DNA of 64,000 bases from Gymnopus androsaceus JB14 (Eukaryota; Basidiomycota; Agaricomycetes; Agaricales; Omphalotaceae). Position numbers and translations under genes: made by a program. Below are positions 1 through 13,300 of this stretch, one piece after another. The first letter of the stretch is position 1, and each line of letters opens with the position of its first letter. Below the pieces are notes generated by a model. It had not been told where the DNA came from. It searched no databases and saw only the letters and a list, made by a program, of their open reading frames with translations. Where the stretch lies: assembly GCA_009733575.1 (NCBI GenBank), contig ML769392.1:62001-126000 (forward strand), read 5' to 3'.

Positions 1-3000
1 AGCTCAGGTAAGAATGTAGGCGTATCCCTATTAACACAATATGCTAAATTATTTGCTCTAGTTTGTCATTGGGAACGATTTGGATTCGTGTCGCGAAGCC
101 TTAAAATCCAATAGCCGTGATACACTCCATCTTCTGGAGCGCATCAACATCGACCTTCAGATTCAGAATTCCATAGTTCCCACTGCTTTTAATCTTGCTC
201 GTTTCAAGGTTTCGGGAAAACTGCCCAGTCTTCAAGTCAATCTTTCCGATACGAAGTACAAATCGTTAATGCGTTTGATCGATGTCTGCATCCCCAAATT
301 CGATGATCCTTCCGAAGTGGAAGAACCTACTCTTCCCCGGCAAGGATCACAAATCGGGCATTTCCCCTTGGTCCCTGGAACGCTCTTCAGTCAGGCTGAA
401 CAAGAGTATCACGTTGATGAGGATGAGGACGGTGATGATAAGGCTGCAAACACTTCAGGGTCTCAAGACGAAGAAGAGGAGTTCTTTGAAGCCGATGAGG
501 GTGTTTCTGAGGTTAGTGTAATATGGATCTTTCTGCAAGTGAGTTTCTGACGTGTTCTGCAGCATCCGGAGATACATCAGCATATTTTCGAACTGACTTT
601 CCAGGTTGACCAATTGGGAGCTTCGTTGTCAAAAACAGGACAAGATGGAAAGGAGGATCCGCTCGGTAGCGTATCCCTTGAACGCTTTGACCTCCAGTTT
701 GGTTTGGCGAAATACGATATGAAAGTGGATGTAAAGCTTCGGTAGGTTATCGTTCTGCTCATCTGTCATTATGTTATCTTAAATTCTCCAGGTCGATGTC
801 CATGGATCTGGTGCAAACCGACTCGGGTACGATGAAGTTCATGTCCACGGAGTCGCATGAGGAGAAAGACTTGCTGAGCGTCACATATGTCCGCGTGCAG
901 CAGGATTCTCCAGAGTTTGCCACAGTCTATGGAGGAGTTGAGCAGAATGTGGACGTCAAAATTTCAACCTTTGTTTTCCATGCTGCACCTGAGCCAGTGT
1001 TGATGCTCTACGATTTCATCATGACGACCTTTGTGCCGCATCCGACAGCGCTGATACGCAAGACCCTCGGATTACCGAAGTCAAACCTGAATCCTCCGTA
1101 CAAGTTGCGGCAGGAAATGAGAGGATGATCAAAGTCTCCGTGAATTTGGAGAGTGTCCAAGGTAGGATCTCAATATTTGAAAAAATGTAGTAATTTGCTC
1201 AACGTCTTTTAGTTGCACTTGTTAATGACATGATGAGCATTGCGACTTTGTCTCTTTCAACCGCTGATGTCGCGGTAGTCGTCCGTCCAAACGCATTGCT
1301 TGTCACTGGGCGCCTTGGAAGTCTGGCTCTAAGCAATGACTCTGAAATGCACATCATGCGAAACGAATTCAATCAACTCATGTCGATCGAGGGGGAGAAC
1401 TTTGCGGACTTTCGCTACGAGACGTTCAACACAGATGATACCGATTATGCAGGTATCAAATCCGCCATTTCACTCAGCGCAGGATCTGTGAAGCTTCACT
1501 TCCTAGAGGGTCCGCTGCACGACATTTACTTGTTCCTCGCCAAACTCGCCAAACTCAAGGGGCTGTACGATGCTGCAACCCAAGCAGCTGTACAGACCGC
1601 CTCGGAGATGGATACCGAGCTCATGCAGTTCAATATCTCAATCAAGTCCCCCATTGTCATATTCCCTTCCGATCCTGTACGCTCTTCCGATATGCTCGTC
1701 ATGAGATTGGGAGAAATTTCTGCTGCAAACACATGCGAGGGAGTAGTGAACAAAATTGGTGCCAGTCTCCGAGGGATACAACTTACTTCGAGTCTTGAGC
1801 ACAATAAGAAAACCTCCGTGCTCAAAATCATTGATGACATCGACATTACAGCAGATGTTGTACAAACTACCGCTATTGACCGTAGCGTTGAATTTGAAGA
1901 GCCTGACACTCGGGTGCGTAAAATACTTTGAATTGAGTTGGACTTTGCTGATTCTTTTGCAGGTGTCGATACACATATCCGATATCAAACTGCACTTGAC
2001 TCAAATTCAGTACGGCCTTCTAATCAGACTATCGCAGACCATTCCCAAAGTTCTAGCTGGTGCACCAGAAGGCGCGTCCCAGGCTGAATCCGCAGTTAGC
2101 ACGGGCTCAGCACCGAGACCAAAAGAAGAACCGAAGTCTCAAGTCAATCTCGCACCAGAAGTGACCTCAGGAAGTGGCTCCAAGCCATGGCCTACAATGG
2201 ATCTTGTGGTGGACGTCGATACAGTGAAACTTCATCTCTACGATGAATACGCTGTGGAAGAATCAAATCTCAAGGAGCATGGCATAGCACGTTTTGCTTT
2301 GAACCACAACAACCTCCGGCTCAAAATGCTATCAGGTGGTGGTGGCGAAGCCCAGGTGGTTCTTAAATCGTTTACCGTGAGCAACACCAGACCTGGAAAC
2401 ACCAAGTTCCGCGAAATAATACCCGCCGCGCAACATGATAGAAATCAATTCATGATTCTCTATACGATGTCTAGCGATGCTACGAGCTCATCCCTAGTTC
2501 TTCTGACCATCGATTCGCCTCAAGTCATCTTTGCAGTAGACCCTGTCTTTGGTCTAATCGACTTTTTCACGAGTGCTTTTACACCGGGACCATCCGATCA
2601 ATCCGAGCAGGTTGATACCGTTCAATCGAATCAATCCCAGGAAGTGGCGGCATCCTCTCTTGACTTCCGTGTAGACCTTCATGATGTCTCAATCTCCGTG
2701 CTCGAAAACGATTCCGACCCCAACTCTCAATCCATCCAGCTATCTATCAAACAGATACTCTTGTCACAACAGGTAAGTTCATCTGTGTATACATCATTTG
2801 TTCTATCTCATATTTGGAAAGGGTATCATGGCTCTCACCATCAACCACCTTGGAATGTCTCTGATGCAAATGGGAAGACCTACAGACACTGTACGGTTCC
2901 TGGATGAATTCGACTTGACCTTTTCGCTTGACAATCGTTCAACATCGTCCCAACGCATGACTAATATAGAGTTGAACACTAGGCCAATCGTCTTCCGTGC

Positions 3001-6000
3001 GTCTTACCGGGACATAACGCTCATCACGACAATTGTCAACAAGGCGATCGAGTTGTCCAGCAACTCCGCCAATTCAGGATCTGTGGATCCGAACTCTGAC
3101 GCTCCTGCCATGAGCACGAAGAATTCTGGAGGTCGGCTTACCCGCTCTAGCGCTTCAAAGAAAGTGGGGACAAGTAAAGCGCAGATCAAACCTGTTGGAA
3201 AGGCTCGTATAATGACGTCGAAGGAGCAAGTAGGTTGTTTATTCTGAATGTGAACGTGTTTTGTTTAATAAGTTCTTCCAGTTCAAAGGATCTTTCGACG
3301 GATTCCGATTGGTGCTCATTGGTGATTTGCATGAGCAGCCTATGCTCCATCTTCAAAGTAAAGCCGTTTATCATCGGCGCAAAAGACTGGTCTGGAGAGG
3401 CGAGTTTGCGACTACTTTCTCCAAGAGCAAAAGACTGACTATTCCTCAGCTATCTACAACCACCACACTCGCCACGCAAATTAGTTACTGGAACCTTACC
3501 AACTCACATTGGGAACCTCGTAAATATCTACTTTGTCTGACATTTTTGATACTCATTTTCATTGCACTAGTGATCGACCCTTGGACGTTCTCAATCTCGC
3601 TTTCCAAAGAGAATTCAGCGGGGGCGTTGAACATAAATTTGTCTGCGCGCGAACGTCTTGATCTCAACTTGAGCACTACGTTTGCAGAATTGGCTATGAC
3701 CACTGATGAACATGTGGAGTCAAGAGGGGGAGCAGATTTTACACAAAGCTCGTGGCAGTTACGCACCTTATCGCATACGCAATCGAACTGGATATCCTGT
3801 ATTCATTTGGACAGACGACGATGGGAACAGTAGTAGCAAGGACGCGACTGGAGTTCAGTTGTCTCATGATCAGACGATTGACTGGCGTTTTGATGATTGG
3901 AAGACGATGCGAGAGGTGAGTGTATGTGCTGTTGTATTAGCGTTGGTTTTGACTATTCTCTCTTTGTAGCATGTTTCCAATTCGGGGCAACAAAACATTG
4001 GAATTCGTTTCGTGAACAAGTCTTGGGAGCATCTTCGCAGCATCCCCGTTGACCGAGAGGGTGAATTTGTCTTCCCTCTCAAGCCCAAAACCGAGAAACA
4101 TGCCAATCGTCTGCTGTGCGAGATCAAAGTCGTAGATAACGTCAAAATGGTGACCATTAGGTCTACCTACAAGGTGGAAAATCAAACGCTTTACCCTCTC
4201 GAAATAACACTCGTCGATGAACGGGGACATCCTGTGTACTCCTTAGAGAAGGTAGCACCGGGCCAGGATTACGCTCTCCCAATCGAAGCAGTCAACACGA
4301 GCAAAATTAGAATTCAACCGGATCGTAAGTACGGGATCTGCTGAGTGTTTTCCATCTAACTCACTTGCTCTAAAGAGGGCTTTGGATACAAATGGTGTAA
4401 CCCTTTACGATGGGAAGACATGGTCACGAAAAAGAGCTTCCCTGTACGATGCCCGCATTCCGACCCTCAAGAAGCGGCTTTCCGCTTCCAGGCCTGGGTC
4501 CAGAGCGATCTCAATCCTAACGACTCGTTAGTTCGGTATGCAACACTTTGTCCTTTTGCGACTTCTTGCTAAGAATCACGACGCAGTAAATATCCCAAGA
4601 TCAATCTCAAGCTTCGCGCGCCATTGGAACTGGAAAATCTTCTGCCCTACAACATCCAGTATCGAGTATACGATAAAGACACCGATCAGAATTGGAGAAG
4701 CTATTTACGCAAAGGCGGAGTAATGCCCGTCCACTCTGTCGAGCTCGCACATCTAGTTTTGCTGAACATTGAGGTCCAAGATACCAGTCAGTCTTGCGTT
4801 TATGTTTTCTGTTCATTGGCTGAAGCAACCCAGTTTTCAAGCCGAGTGATTTTGCAATCATCAATACTGACGGGCATGGTGATTTCGACGTCGAACATCG
4901 TCTTACCTTGCTTGATCAAAACGACAGAAAATTGAATCTTAAATTGAACTATATGTGTGTCCTTGATGAAGATATCTAGCCCAACGTTCTAATAACGCTT
5001 GTTGCAGTCGCTATCCTGATTCCGGAGGAGCTTTCAGAGTTCAAATCTATAGTCCGTACCTTGTGGTGAATAAAACTGGCCTCCCATTCGGTGTCAAATC
5101 TGCTCGTGCCAATCGAGCCATCTCTCCGCAGGATGTAGCTGGGGACACCAACATCTGTTAGTTCATATCTTTGCTACTTTAATGCACTAGCTAACCTATT
5201 TACAAAAGCTACTCTTTCAAAACCGATCCCCTTCAGTAAGTTCTAGCCTGGCCTCAATGATCAAACAATCATAATCTCCTTGTCAGTGCTGTCCCATACA
5301 AACGATCAGGGACATGAATTCACCTTGAAGCTTGGCGATTCTGCTTGGTCCAAGGTATTTAACCAAAAGCTTCATCATAATGATACTCATGTCGCACCAA
5401 AGCCCGTTAGCGTCGAAGCCCCAGCAGCTGAGATTGCGCTCATTGTGCCTTCTCAGAAGCAAAAGACAGATGAGATACATGTAGGCGTTTCGTGGGCTGA
5501 AGGACTGGGAAAATACAAGCTCAGCAAAGTCATCACTCTAACTCCTCGATTCATTCTCAAAAACAATCTGTCTGAACCTATCTCATTCCGTGAACACGGC
5601 GTAGCTCCAAGGGAGAAATCTGTTATTAGTTCGGGTGAACGTTGCTCATTGCATTTCATTCGGGCAAGCCCCGAGAAACTTCTGACCGTCGCTTACCCCG
5701 GATTAAACGCTCAATGGTGCGTGTTCAGACCTGTTTGCCCCACCTTTCTGATTTATTATGCAGGTCTGCACCGTTCAACATCGAAGACATTGGATCCGTA
5801 CATTTTCGACTCAAAGCCCCAAGTGATAGTCCCGATCAGAGACGCTTGATCCGTGTTGATGTCAAAATTGATGGATCGACCATCTTCGTGTATTTATCCT
5901 CAACTGACGGGTGGCCTTTCGAGATTGAAAACGGTAGCGACTATGCCTTCAGCTTGTTCCAAAAGGTTCGTTTGATATCTTATTTAGATTTACACTGCTA

Positions 6001-8772
6001 GATAATTGTTTTTTCAAGGATGCAACTAGGGATGATCAGCGAAGTCCTTCCTCAAAACCTCCTGCAATCTATGCCATTGAACCGCACACTAATTTCTCTT
6101 ATGCATGGGACCAACCCGCTGCCAAAGAAAAGAAGATCATTCTTAATATTAACGGCTCGCAGCGAACGATAGACCCCATGGAGATAGGTGATCTCGTTCC
6201 GTTCAAATTCATCGTAAGTATCTAACACATTACTTCACGACACATTTTTTATTGAACATTCTCAATAGCAAGGACAAAAAGCCAAAGCTGTTTCGCTCGA
6301 TGTCCGGGCAGATGGTCACAAGCAAGTACTGTCCATCACCAACTACAATGCTGAGCAGAGCTTGTACAAACCAAAGCGAACCAACACTGCTGGTTCCCTC
6401 ACTCGGCAGGATACGACTTCCAGCAGCGTGGAAGCTTTCGAGGCTGTCACAGAAGAAGTCGTTCCAACCCTCGGGTTCAATGTCCAATTCAGTGGAATTG
6501 GCGTTTCGTTGGTAAACCGAAAACTAGTCGAGGTCATCTACGTATCGTTGAACTCGCTGTCATTCGAATACACGAATAGTTCTGTGGCGCAAGCTTTCAA
6601 CGTGTCGTGCGGGACTGTACAAATCGATAATCAGCTTCACGATGCACTGTATCCTGTCATCCTACAGCCTACCCCTCTGCCGAAGGATTCGGCAGCGTTA
6701 CCTACCGTACAAGCGTCCATAATCTTGTTGAAAGACGAAGGTGAGCCAATTGTTTGTGTAGGATGAAACACATAGCTAATGTAAATCTAGATCATGGAGT
6801 ACTGTTTGTGAAGTACTGCTCTATCCTACTACAAGCTTTAACTATTGAGGCCGACGAGGATCTGTTGTTTTCAATATACGATCTAACGCAGATCAAAGGT
6901 GCTTCATGGGACCAAGATATTCCGGAGTGAGTTTGCAGTAACATCTACAATAAACTCCTTCGCTGATCATCTTGTCAGTGTACTCATACAGCATGGTGAA
7001 GACATACCAGAGCCCCAGGAAACGGCCGCTGGGCAAGCACTATACTTTGAAGTGCTGGAGTTACAGCCCATCAAGCTGTCATTATCCTTTATGCGCACTG
7101 AGAGAGTCAGCAGCGAAGAAAAGTACGCAGTTGCTCTATTTGTAGTTGGTTTCCAAGCTTAGCCTCTCTGTTAGATTGAGCATTAGGAATCCGCTCGCCG
7201 TTGTCCTCAACGCTTTCACTATGGCTGTGGGGAACATAAACGACGCCCCTCTCGAAATGAATGCCCTCGCCATCAAGGATATGCGCCTCACAACACCAGA
7301 GCTCCAAAGCCGTATAATGTTACATTACCGCCAGGACGTTCTTCGTCAGTTATATCGGATATTGGGCTCAGCTGATTTCATTGGCAATCCTGTGGGATTG
7401 TTCACCAATGTCAGTTCTGGTGTTGCGGATATTTTCTACGAGCCATTCAATGGTGTAGTCATGCACGGAAACAAAGAACTAGGAATCGGCATCGCCAAGG
7501 TGAGTTCACGTTTATGAATATACTCTGATTATCTCCTCATCGCTATCAAGGGTGCCGCGAGTTTCGTCAAGAAGACAGTGTTCGGTCTCAGTGATAGCAT
7601 GACCAAGTTCACTAGCAGCGTTGGAAAAGGTCAGTTAGGACGTGATTTCAAGGATTCAGATATTGATAAATTCTACAGGCTTGTCAGCAGCGACTTTTGA
7701 CTCGGAATACCAGGCTCGACGTAGAATGACACAACGCAGGAACAAGCCCAAGCATGCCATGTAAGTTTACGCATTGTATCCTATCGAGGTGTACCTAACT
7801 TTAATCAATATCATCTATCCCCACAACGAAACCCACTTCATCTTACCTTACACGAAACAAAGTTATGGCGTTACAGCGGGAGGCGAGGCCCTTGCCAGTA
7901 GTGTCGCAAGCGCCATGGAGGGTGTTCTGATGAAGCCTTTGGAGGGGGCCGAGTCCGAAGGAGCGGTCGGTTTCTTCAAAGGAATGGGGAAAGGCATAGT
8001 TGGGTGTGTGTATTTCCTTTGTAGAGTTTGCCGCTACTAACTTGGTGGAAGCAGTGCTGTCACAAAGCCAGTTGTCGGAGTATTTGATTTAGCGTCCAAT
8101 GTATCTGAAGGTACGGCGACAGATAAGAAGTCTTGTTTTTGGTGCTCATTATTGAGCAGGGATCCGTAACACCACCACTGTTTTTGACAGTCCAGATCGA
8201 GACCGCGTTAGACTGGTAAGCAGAAAGGAAATCTGCACTTCTTCCTCTTTTGAGCTTCTCTTTTGTAGCCGAGGCTGGTTCCCCATGATCAGGTTCTACG
8301 AGTAAGTACACTTACGAAGATTTCTTTTTATTATCTCACTCTACGCTTTACAGGCCTATTCTGCTCGTGAAGCCATGGGTCAGTATTGGATGAGAGATCT
8401 CAACAATGGGGCCTATCGCCGGGAGCTTTATGCTGCGCACATTAGTATGTCTTCACTTCTCTATAAATTTACTCGCTCTCAATTGCTTTGCCTGGGGTTG
8501 CAGACACTCCTGGTAGTGACAATGTCGTGCTTTTGACAATGTCCCGAGTGCTTTCATTCTGGTCCAAGAAACTTCGGCTGGATTGGGAGCTACCTCTTAC
8601 TCAAGTTCAAGGGATCACCGTGGAGGACACTGGCATCCGGTTTGCCCACAAATCGGGAAGAGAACACGACAAGTTTGTATTTATACCCGACAAGGCATCA
8701 CAGTCCTGGTTTTTCGAGCGAGTTGCGAACGTAGTCAAGGCATTCAATGTACGAAAACGAATGGATGGGTAA
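1..8772 (+). CDS. VPS13: VPS13 lipid-transfer protein (5' end outside window)
   Basis: Bridge-like lipid transfer protein that moves phospholipids at membrane contact sites. The window opens inside the gene: 1-7 is an exon end followed by an intron at 8-61. More than 20 exons follow, and the N-terminal chorein segment is missing. The acidic stretch near 410-500, the repeated beta-rich segments at 800-3200, and the block at about 4000-5900 ([20 protein letters not shown], then [20 protein letters not shown]) fit the extended groove and the VPS13 adaptor-binding region. The 3' part (7500-8100) encodes the Gly/Ala-rich ATG2_C-like segment ([17 protein letters not shown], later [12 protein letters not shown]). 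The C-terminal PH-like domain ([14 protein letters not shown], ending [11 protein letters not shown]) closes at TAA 8770-8772. Identification is firm; individual splice sites were placed by eye. Confidence 0.95.
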
Positions 8773-8984
8773 TTGGGAATTGTATGAGACTATAACATCC
8801 AATGGACTGACAAGGTTGTAGTATATGTAATAATACTTCCTCTCGACTGCTGTAATTAGAAAAATGTATCTGGAAAATGTGTGTTCTATTATGCGGTAGC
8901 CTCCTCCCAAGTCCAACTCCTCGTGAAGTGTTCGACTCTGAGCGACCAAGTGTTTACGCCGGATCTGAGATTTTGAAGTTGATA

Positions 8985-9213
8985 AGGTAGGGGACAGGCA
9001 AACGTTACCGACCCCACGTGTCAATTTGTGACGCCCCAGATTTAGTAATAAATAAGCGCTCGCTGCGAATTTTGTACAATTTCCTTTGTTTAAGCACAAC
9101 GCGAGCATCCCTCGCTTATCCCCAATTAAGAATCAATAATATCTATCCCAGGAGTGTGGTGTTTTTTTCTGGTGATTTTACAGTAAAATTTGAGAAACTA
9201 GATGCAAAAATAC
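8985..9213 (+). repeat. Left terminal inverted repeat
   Basis: Starts AGGTAGGGGACAGGC after a TA at 8983-8984 and pairs with the arm at 9688-9919. Similarity fades after the shared GATGCAAAAATAC. A GTG-initiated open frame runs through this arm and the same frame is open in the other arm. The arm itself could be coding by chance, so I do not call a gene here. Confidence 0.85.
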
Positions 9214-9371
9214 TGTAGAATTAGAACATTATCAGTCAAAAAGTGTATACTACAACTATATACAGCTCAAGATAGGTATTCTAAAGGTATTTAACAATAT
9301 TTACTAGCGATAAAGTGATATATACATTAATACAGTAGGGTTCTACAAGTCTAAAGGGCAAGTTACAAGGA

Positions 9372-9883
9372 CTAAGTAATATTTTTGTCCAATAATTCAT
9401 TCAAGATTGATTCAGGAAGTATGCGATGACCTTTATATTTATGCGCAGCCCAAGAGGCTTGGCTTCCATTGATTCCGCGAGCATACACATCCATAAACCA
9501 CATGGAATGATTGAAAGAAGGGTGGATTGAGAGCAAAGGGACTAGTTCCAGGACTTCCAAAGTATTCCTGCAAAGATCATCTTATCGGGAAGACTCAGGA
9601 TAAAATCAATAGATTCTTTTAGCATACCCCCTACACTGCTCAATGGGATTGAAAGGTTAAGCGCTCTTCTCAGCATGCAGTTTTGTGGTATTTTTGCATC
9701 TAGTCTCTCAAATGTTGTTGTAAAATCACCAGAAAAGAAAGGCACACTCTTGGAATACATATTATTGATTCTTAATTGGGGATAAGCAAGGGATGCTCGC
9801 GTTGTGCTTAAACGAAGGAAATTGTACAAAATTCGCAGTGAGCGCTTATTTATTACTAAATCTGGGGCGTCACAAATTGACAC
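9372..9883 (-). pseudogene. Broken ORF inside the TIR element
   Basis: A frame entering from the right arm (residues such as LSIPLSSVGGMLKESIDF) stops at 9542. A second frame, open from 9560 to 9372, continues with MWFMDVYARGINGSQASWAA. Joined by a one-base shift they would make one continuous segment. The product is not recognised. It may be the remnant of the element's own gene. Confidence 0.4.
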
Positions 9884-9919
9884 GTGGGGTCGGTAGCGTT
9901 TGCCTGTCCCCTACCTTAT
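9688..9919 (-). repeat. Right terminal inverted repeat
   Basis: Inverted copy of 8985-9213 with scattered substitutions, followed on the + strand by TA. The match covers the whole arm length, much longer than typical Tc1/mariner ends. Confidence 0.85.
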
Positions 9920-10329
9920 TAATTTCCACGCAGTATTGGTATAGCGTTGCTCCCTCTCTTGTCACTAATAGCATGCAAAGCCTTGTGCAAAGCACCCAAG
10001 ACGTCGGCGAGGACCAGCCATGGAATTGTCAATCACGGACGGACTGGACTGGAAGTTGTACAAAGCTACTGTCTTTAGTCGAGCTGAAGACCGTATTCAA
10101 AAATAGCAAAGAGGCGCACTATGGATGATGAGAATGTAAACTCTAGCACTTCAATCACAGTAACATTCTAGAGTGTGCGGGGTTTTGTGTGTATTTGCAG
10201 GGAACAAAGAGCTCGAAGAGAAGAAAGCGATATGCATCAAAAACTCCGACAATCAATAGCAAATGGAGGTAGAAAAACGAATGGGTGTGTAGTTGGGAAC
10301 AGCAATGCGAACTAGGATGATTGGTACGG
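9920..10329. other. Intergenic, no gene seen
   Basis: Between the TIR element and the 3' end of the minus-strand DENN gene. It presumably holds the DENN gene 3' untranslated region. No ORF with family resemblance and no RNA gene was recognised. Confidence 0.5.
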
Positions 10330-13300
10330 TCAATGGACTGGAAAGGTAGTAGTATATAATGAGTAGCTAAACATACACCTATGTAAATATGAATAAATCT
10401 GTAGGAAGATAAATACGAAAAAACCAACGAACGAGAAATCCGCAAGCCAAAACAGAACGTGTAGATAAACCTCTAGTTCATCCTTGAGGCATTGATATGG
10501 ACGACTATACGGGCTCTGCTGAGAGACTATAGTATATTCACTCTGTGTAGGACTAGGAAGAGCCCGGTCATCAAGCACAGTACTGTCAGTAGCGGTACTG
10601 GTGCTGGAGAGACGATCCCGATGACGCTTGGTGAATGCCGAAACGGGATGCTTGCCAAACTCATCCGGAAGACGATTTTCCGGGTCTTCCTCGTCGCTTA
10701 AAGTCTGGCTATATTCCAAGCTGCCAGTGCTCTCCCGAGGACTCACGGAGTAGGCACTTTGAAAGTCTGTATCAGATTCGTCTGTTGTGCCATGAATACC
10801 AGGAGAAAGAGCCGGTGTACTGGGAGTGACCTGGATAGGAGTTACGGGTCTAGTAGCGCTGAGGGAAGCACCAGACGCGATCTTTCGAACAGATGCTGGG
10901 TCGGCAAGATCACGACTGGGTGTAGCTCGGTGCGTCGGCCCATGCATACCCGTCGTTTTGACCAACAATGGTCTGCGTGTCGCTGACGCGGGGGGAGTAT
11001 TGTCACCATCAGCCTGGGAGGGCGTGGAAGTCGTAGTGCTGCGAGTGCTTACGGGATGTCTGAGTAGAGGAAACAGTGTCACTTCTTCTCCTGCTCTTCT
11101 TATCGCCGGATTTGGTGCTTCGATGTCGAGGATGGCGGGAAGGCGGAGCAGACGGGCTCGGAATCTTCAAAGTCAACATCGCTTTCGTGATTGGAGACAT
11201 TTCCTCTCCATTTAGCAGTTCGACGGTCCGCAGAAAGGGCGTTTTCCAGCTATCATATACATCAATAACAGATCAGGAAAATCGTCCGGTAGGAAAGATT
11301 TACCTTGGCTTGTATTTCCATTACTTTCTGTGCAATTTTGTCGCTCTTTTCACTGATACCCTGATCTACGGCACCCATTCCGTCTTCTACTTCCGAAGCA
11401 GAAAATCGCTTCTTCTTCGCAATCTCGGTGGAATCTGCCTCCTCCTCCTCCTTGTCTTCTTGAATTGTGCCATTGGCACGTTCAGTGGGAGCCAGAATGG
11501 GACCCCGAAGATCATCTTCGTATGACTCTGCAAGTGTAGATTCCGTACCGAATGAACGCAGATGCCTCGCCTTACTAGCGTCGCTGGTCCTACGTGAACG
11601 AGGGGTCCCTGACACATCAGACATATTGGAAAGACGACTGCTGGGGCGAGAACCATAATCCGACTCATCCACACCAACAGCCATTGAAGCTAAAGCACGT
11701 TCAATCTGAGCTTCGACATCGGCAATCATGTCTGCGCGCTCGAGCTCCATAGTCTCCATGGCTTCCTTCATCTTTTCCAGCTCCTCCATCGCATCCTTGT
11801 GTGCAACTTCAGTGTCCTTGAGTTCTAAGAGTGAGTGAGCAACTGAACGAGCTTGGACCAGAAGAGACAACTTACGAGTTTGCAACTTGTTCTTCTCTAC
11901 GGCGGTCAACGTCACTAATCCCGAAAGCCTCTTGGTTTCCCTTTGCTCCTTGTTGATCTTGGCACGCAGCTGGTTCGCCTCCGCACTGAGCTTCTCAGCG
12001 TACTGCTCAAATGTGACGAACTTGTCTCTCCACAAATCCGACTCGGTCATGAGGAAGTTCAGCCTGCGGGAAAGACGTCCGATCTTCGTTTCCAAATCGT
12101 CCCGAGCGTCGACAAACGCGGAAGCACGCTTGCGGATGGAGAGCTGAATGAGCTGCTCAGAGGCACTCAATTGTGGCGGTCGCTTGACGGCGCCAAACAT
12201 GCCAATTCGTTTCAGGAGAGAAGGTTTCTTGTACTGAACAAAGGCTTCAGTATGAGGATAGTTAAACATCTGGGAAAGATCTACCTTTTCTTGCAAAACA
12301 CTGTCAAACGCCTGTATGATCCCTGGTCGAGTTCCACCATTCGGGAGGTTTTATCTGATCAGCAACAGCAGCAGCTGAAGCTCCCCGTTTGGCCTGTAAT
12401 CTTGCAAACGGGCCTGAAGCGGCCAGCAGGAAGGCCTCTTTGAATTCGCTGTGGTGACATTAGATTGATAATAGCATGAAATAGAAGATAAGCTTTACGT
12501 CGGAATTGAATGATCCGGATGGTAGTGCTGATCAAACGCAGTCTGTATCCGTTGCCTGTATTTTTCCCTCTGTTGCTTGGTAGACACGCATCCTTGGGGA
12601 GGAGATGCACAGTTCCTACAAAAACCCTTGATTAGTTCCAAACAAATTATTAGTGAGAGATCTTTTTACAGGGCGTTAATATCCCTATGAGACAGAGGTT
12701 AGATGGGCGTGTAATAGATATCCGAAGGATAAACAAACATACAAATCGCAGAGGCAAACTTCTGGGGAAGGCCTGACACTATACCTCGCTTCTGTAGCTA
12801 AACCAATGATCCATGGGCCAGGGTCGTCGATATAAATTTTGGCATCACGAGAGTGAACTGCAGGGAGAGCGACACCGTTCCATCCGCGAAGTTCGACCAG
12901 GTATTTGATAGTCATGACTGCAATCTAATTTCTAAAAGATTAATACGGAAAGTGCAAAAATATTTCACACGCACCCCGAGCATAGCTGGGTGCCTCGAGA
13001 AAAATAGAATCCTACCCGTGGGCGCAAGAGCAATCTGGAACAAGGCAAAGTGAATACGGTAACAGAAGCATCGACAGTCTCGTCGCGTACCTCACAGATG
13101 GTAAGAATATTTTCAATGTTCAAGCATTTGAACAAAGGCCACATCGTAAAGTTGATGTCAACCAGGCCACGCCCAAAATCTAGTCCACCAGGGAAACGTG
13201 CGGTGACTTCCAAGGTGTTCTCACCAGAGTCGTTTTTCGGACTGGCATCAAGCCTGACGTATTCACCAGCTCGGGGAGCGGGGTGGGCAAGGATCTTGGA

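Larger units (their letters stand above)
8985..9919. mobile_element. TIR element (non-autonomous or decayed DNA transposon)
   Basis: Two near-identical arms in inverted orientation, about 8985-9213 and 9688-9919, bound a 0.9-kb element only about 210 bp after the VPS13 stop. Each arm starts AGGTAGGGGACAGGCAAACG and is flanked by TA, which would suit a TA target duplication. By eye the arms differ at about one base in ten or fewer. No complete transposase is visible inside. On the minus strand, 9372-9883 carries two overlapping short reading frames with plausible protein character, one containing GSQASWAAHKYKGH. They look like one coding segment broken by a single-base shift. I could not assign it to a transposase family. 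It may be a decayed transposon ORF or a captured gene fragment. Confidence 0.8.

Noticed and set aside
9018..9218. Open frame in the left TIR arm
   Set aside because: Starts with GTG inside the repeat and stops soon after the arm. It is the same sequence as the right arm and better explained as the repeat itself.
11076..11525. Plus-strand 149-residue ORF opposite the DENN coiled coil
   Set aside because: Antisense shadow of the coiled-coil exon, low-complexity composition.
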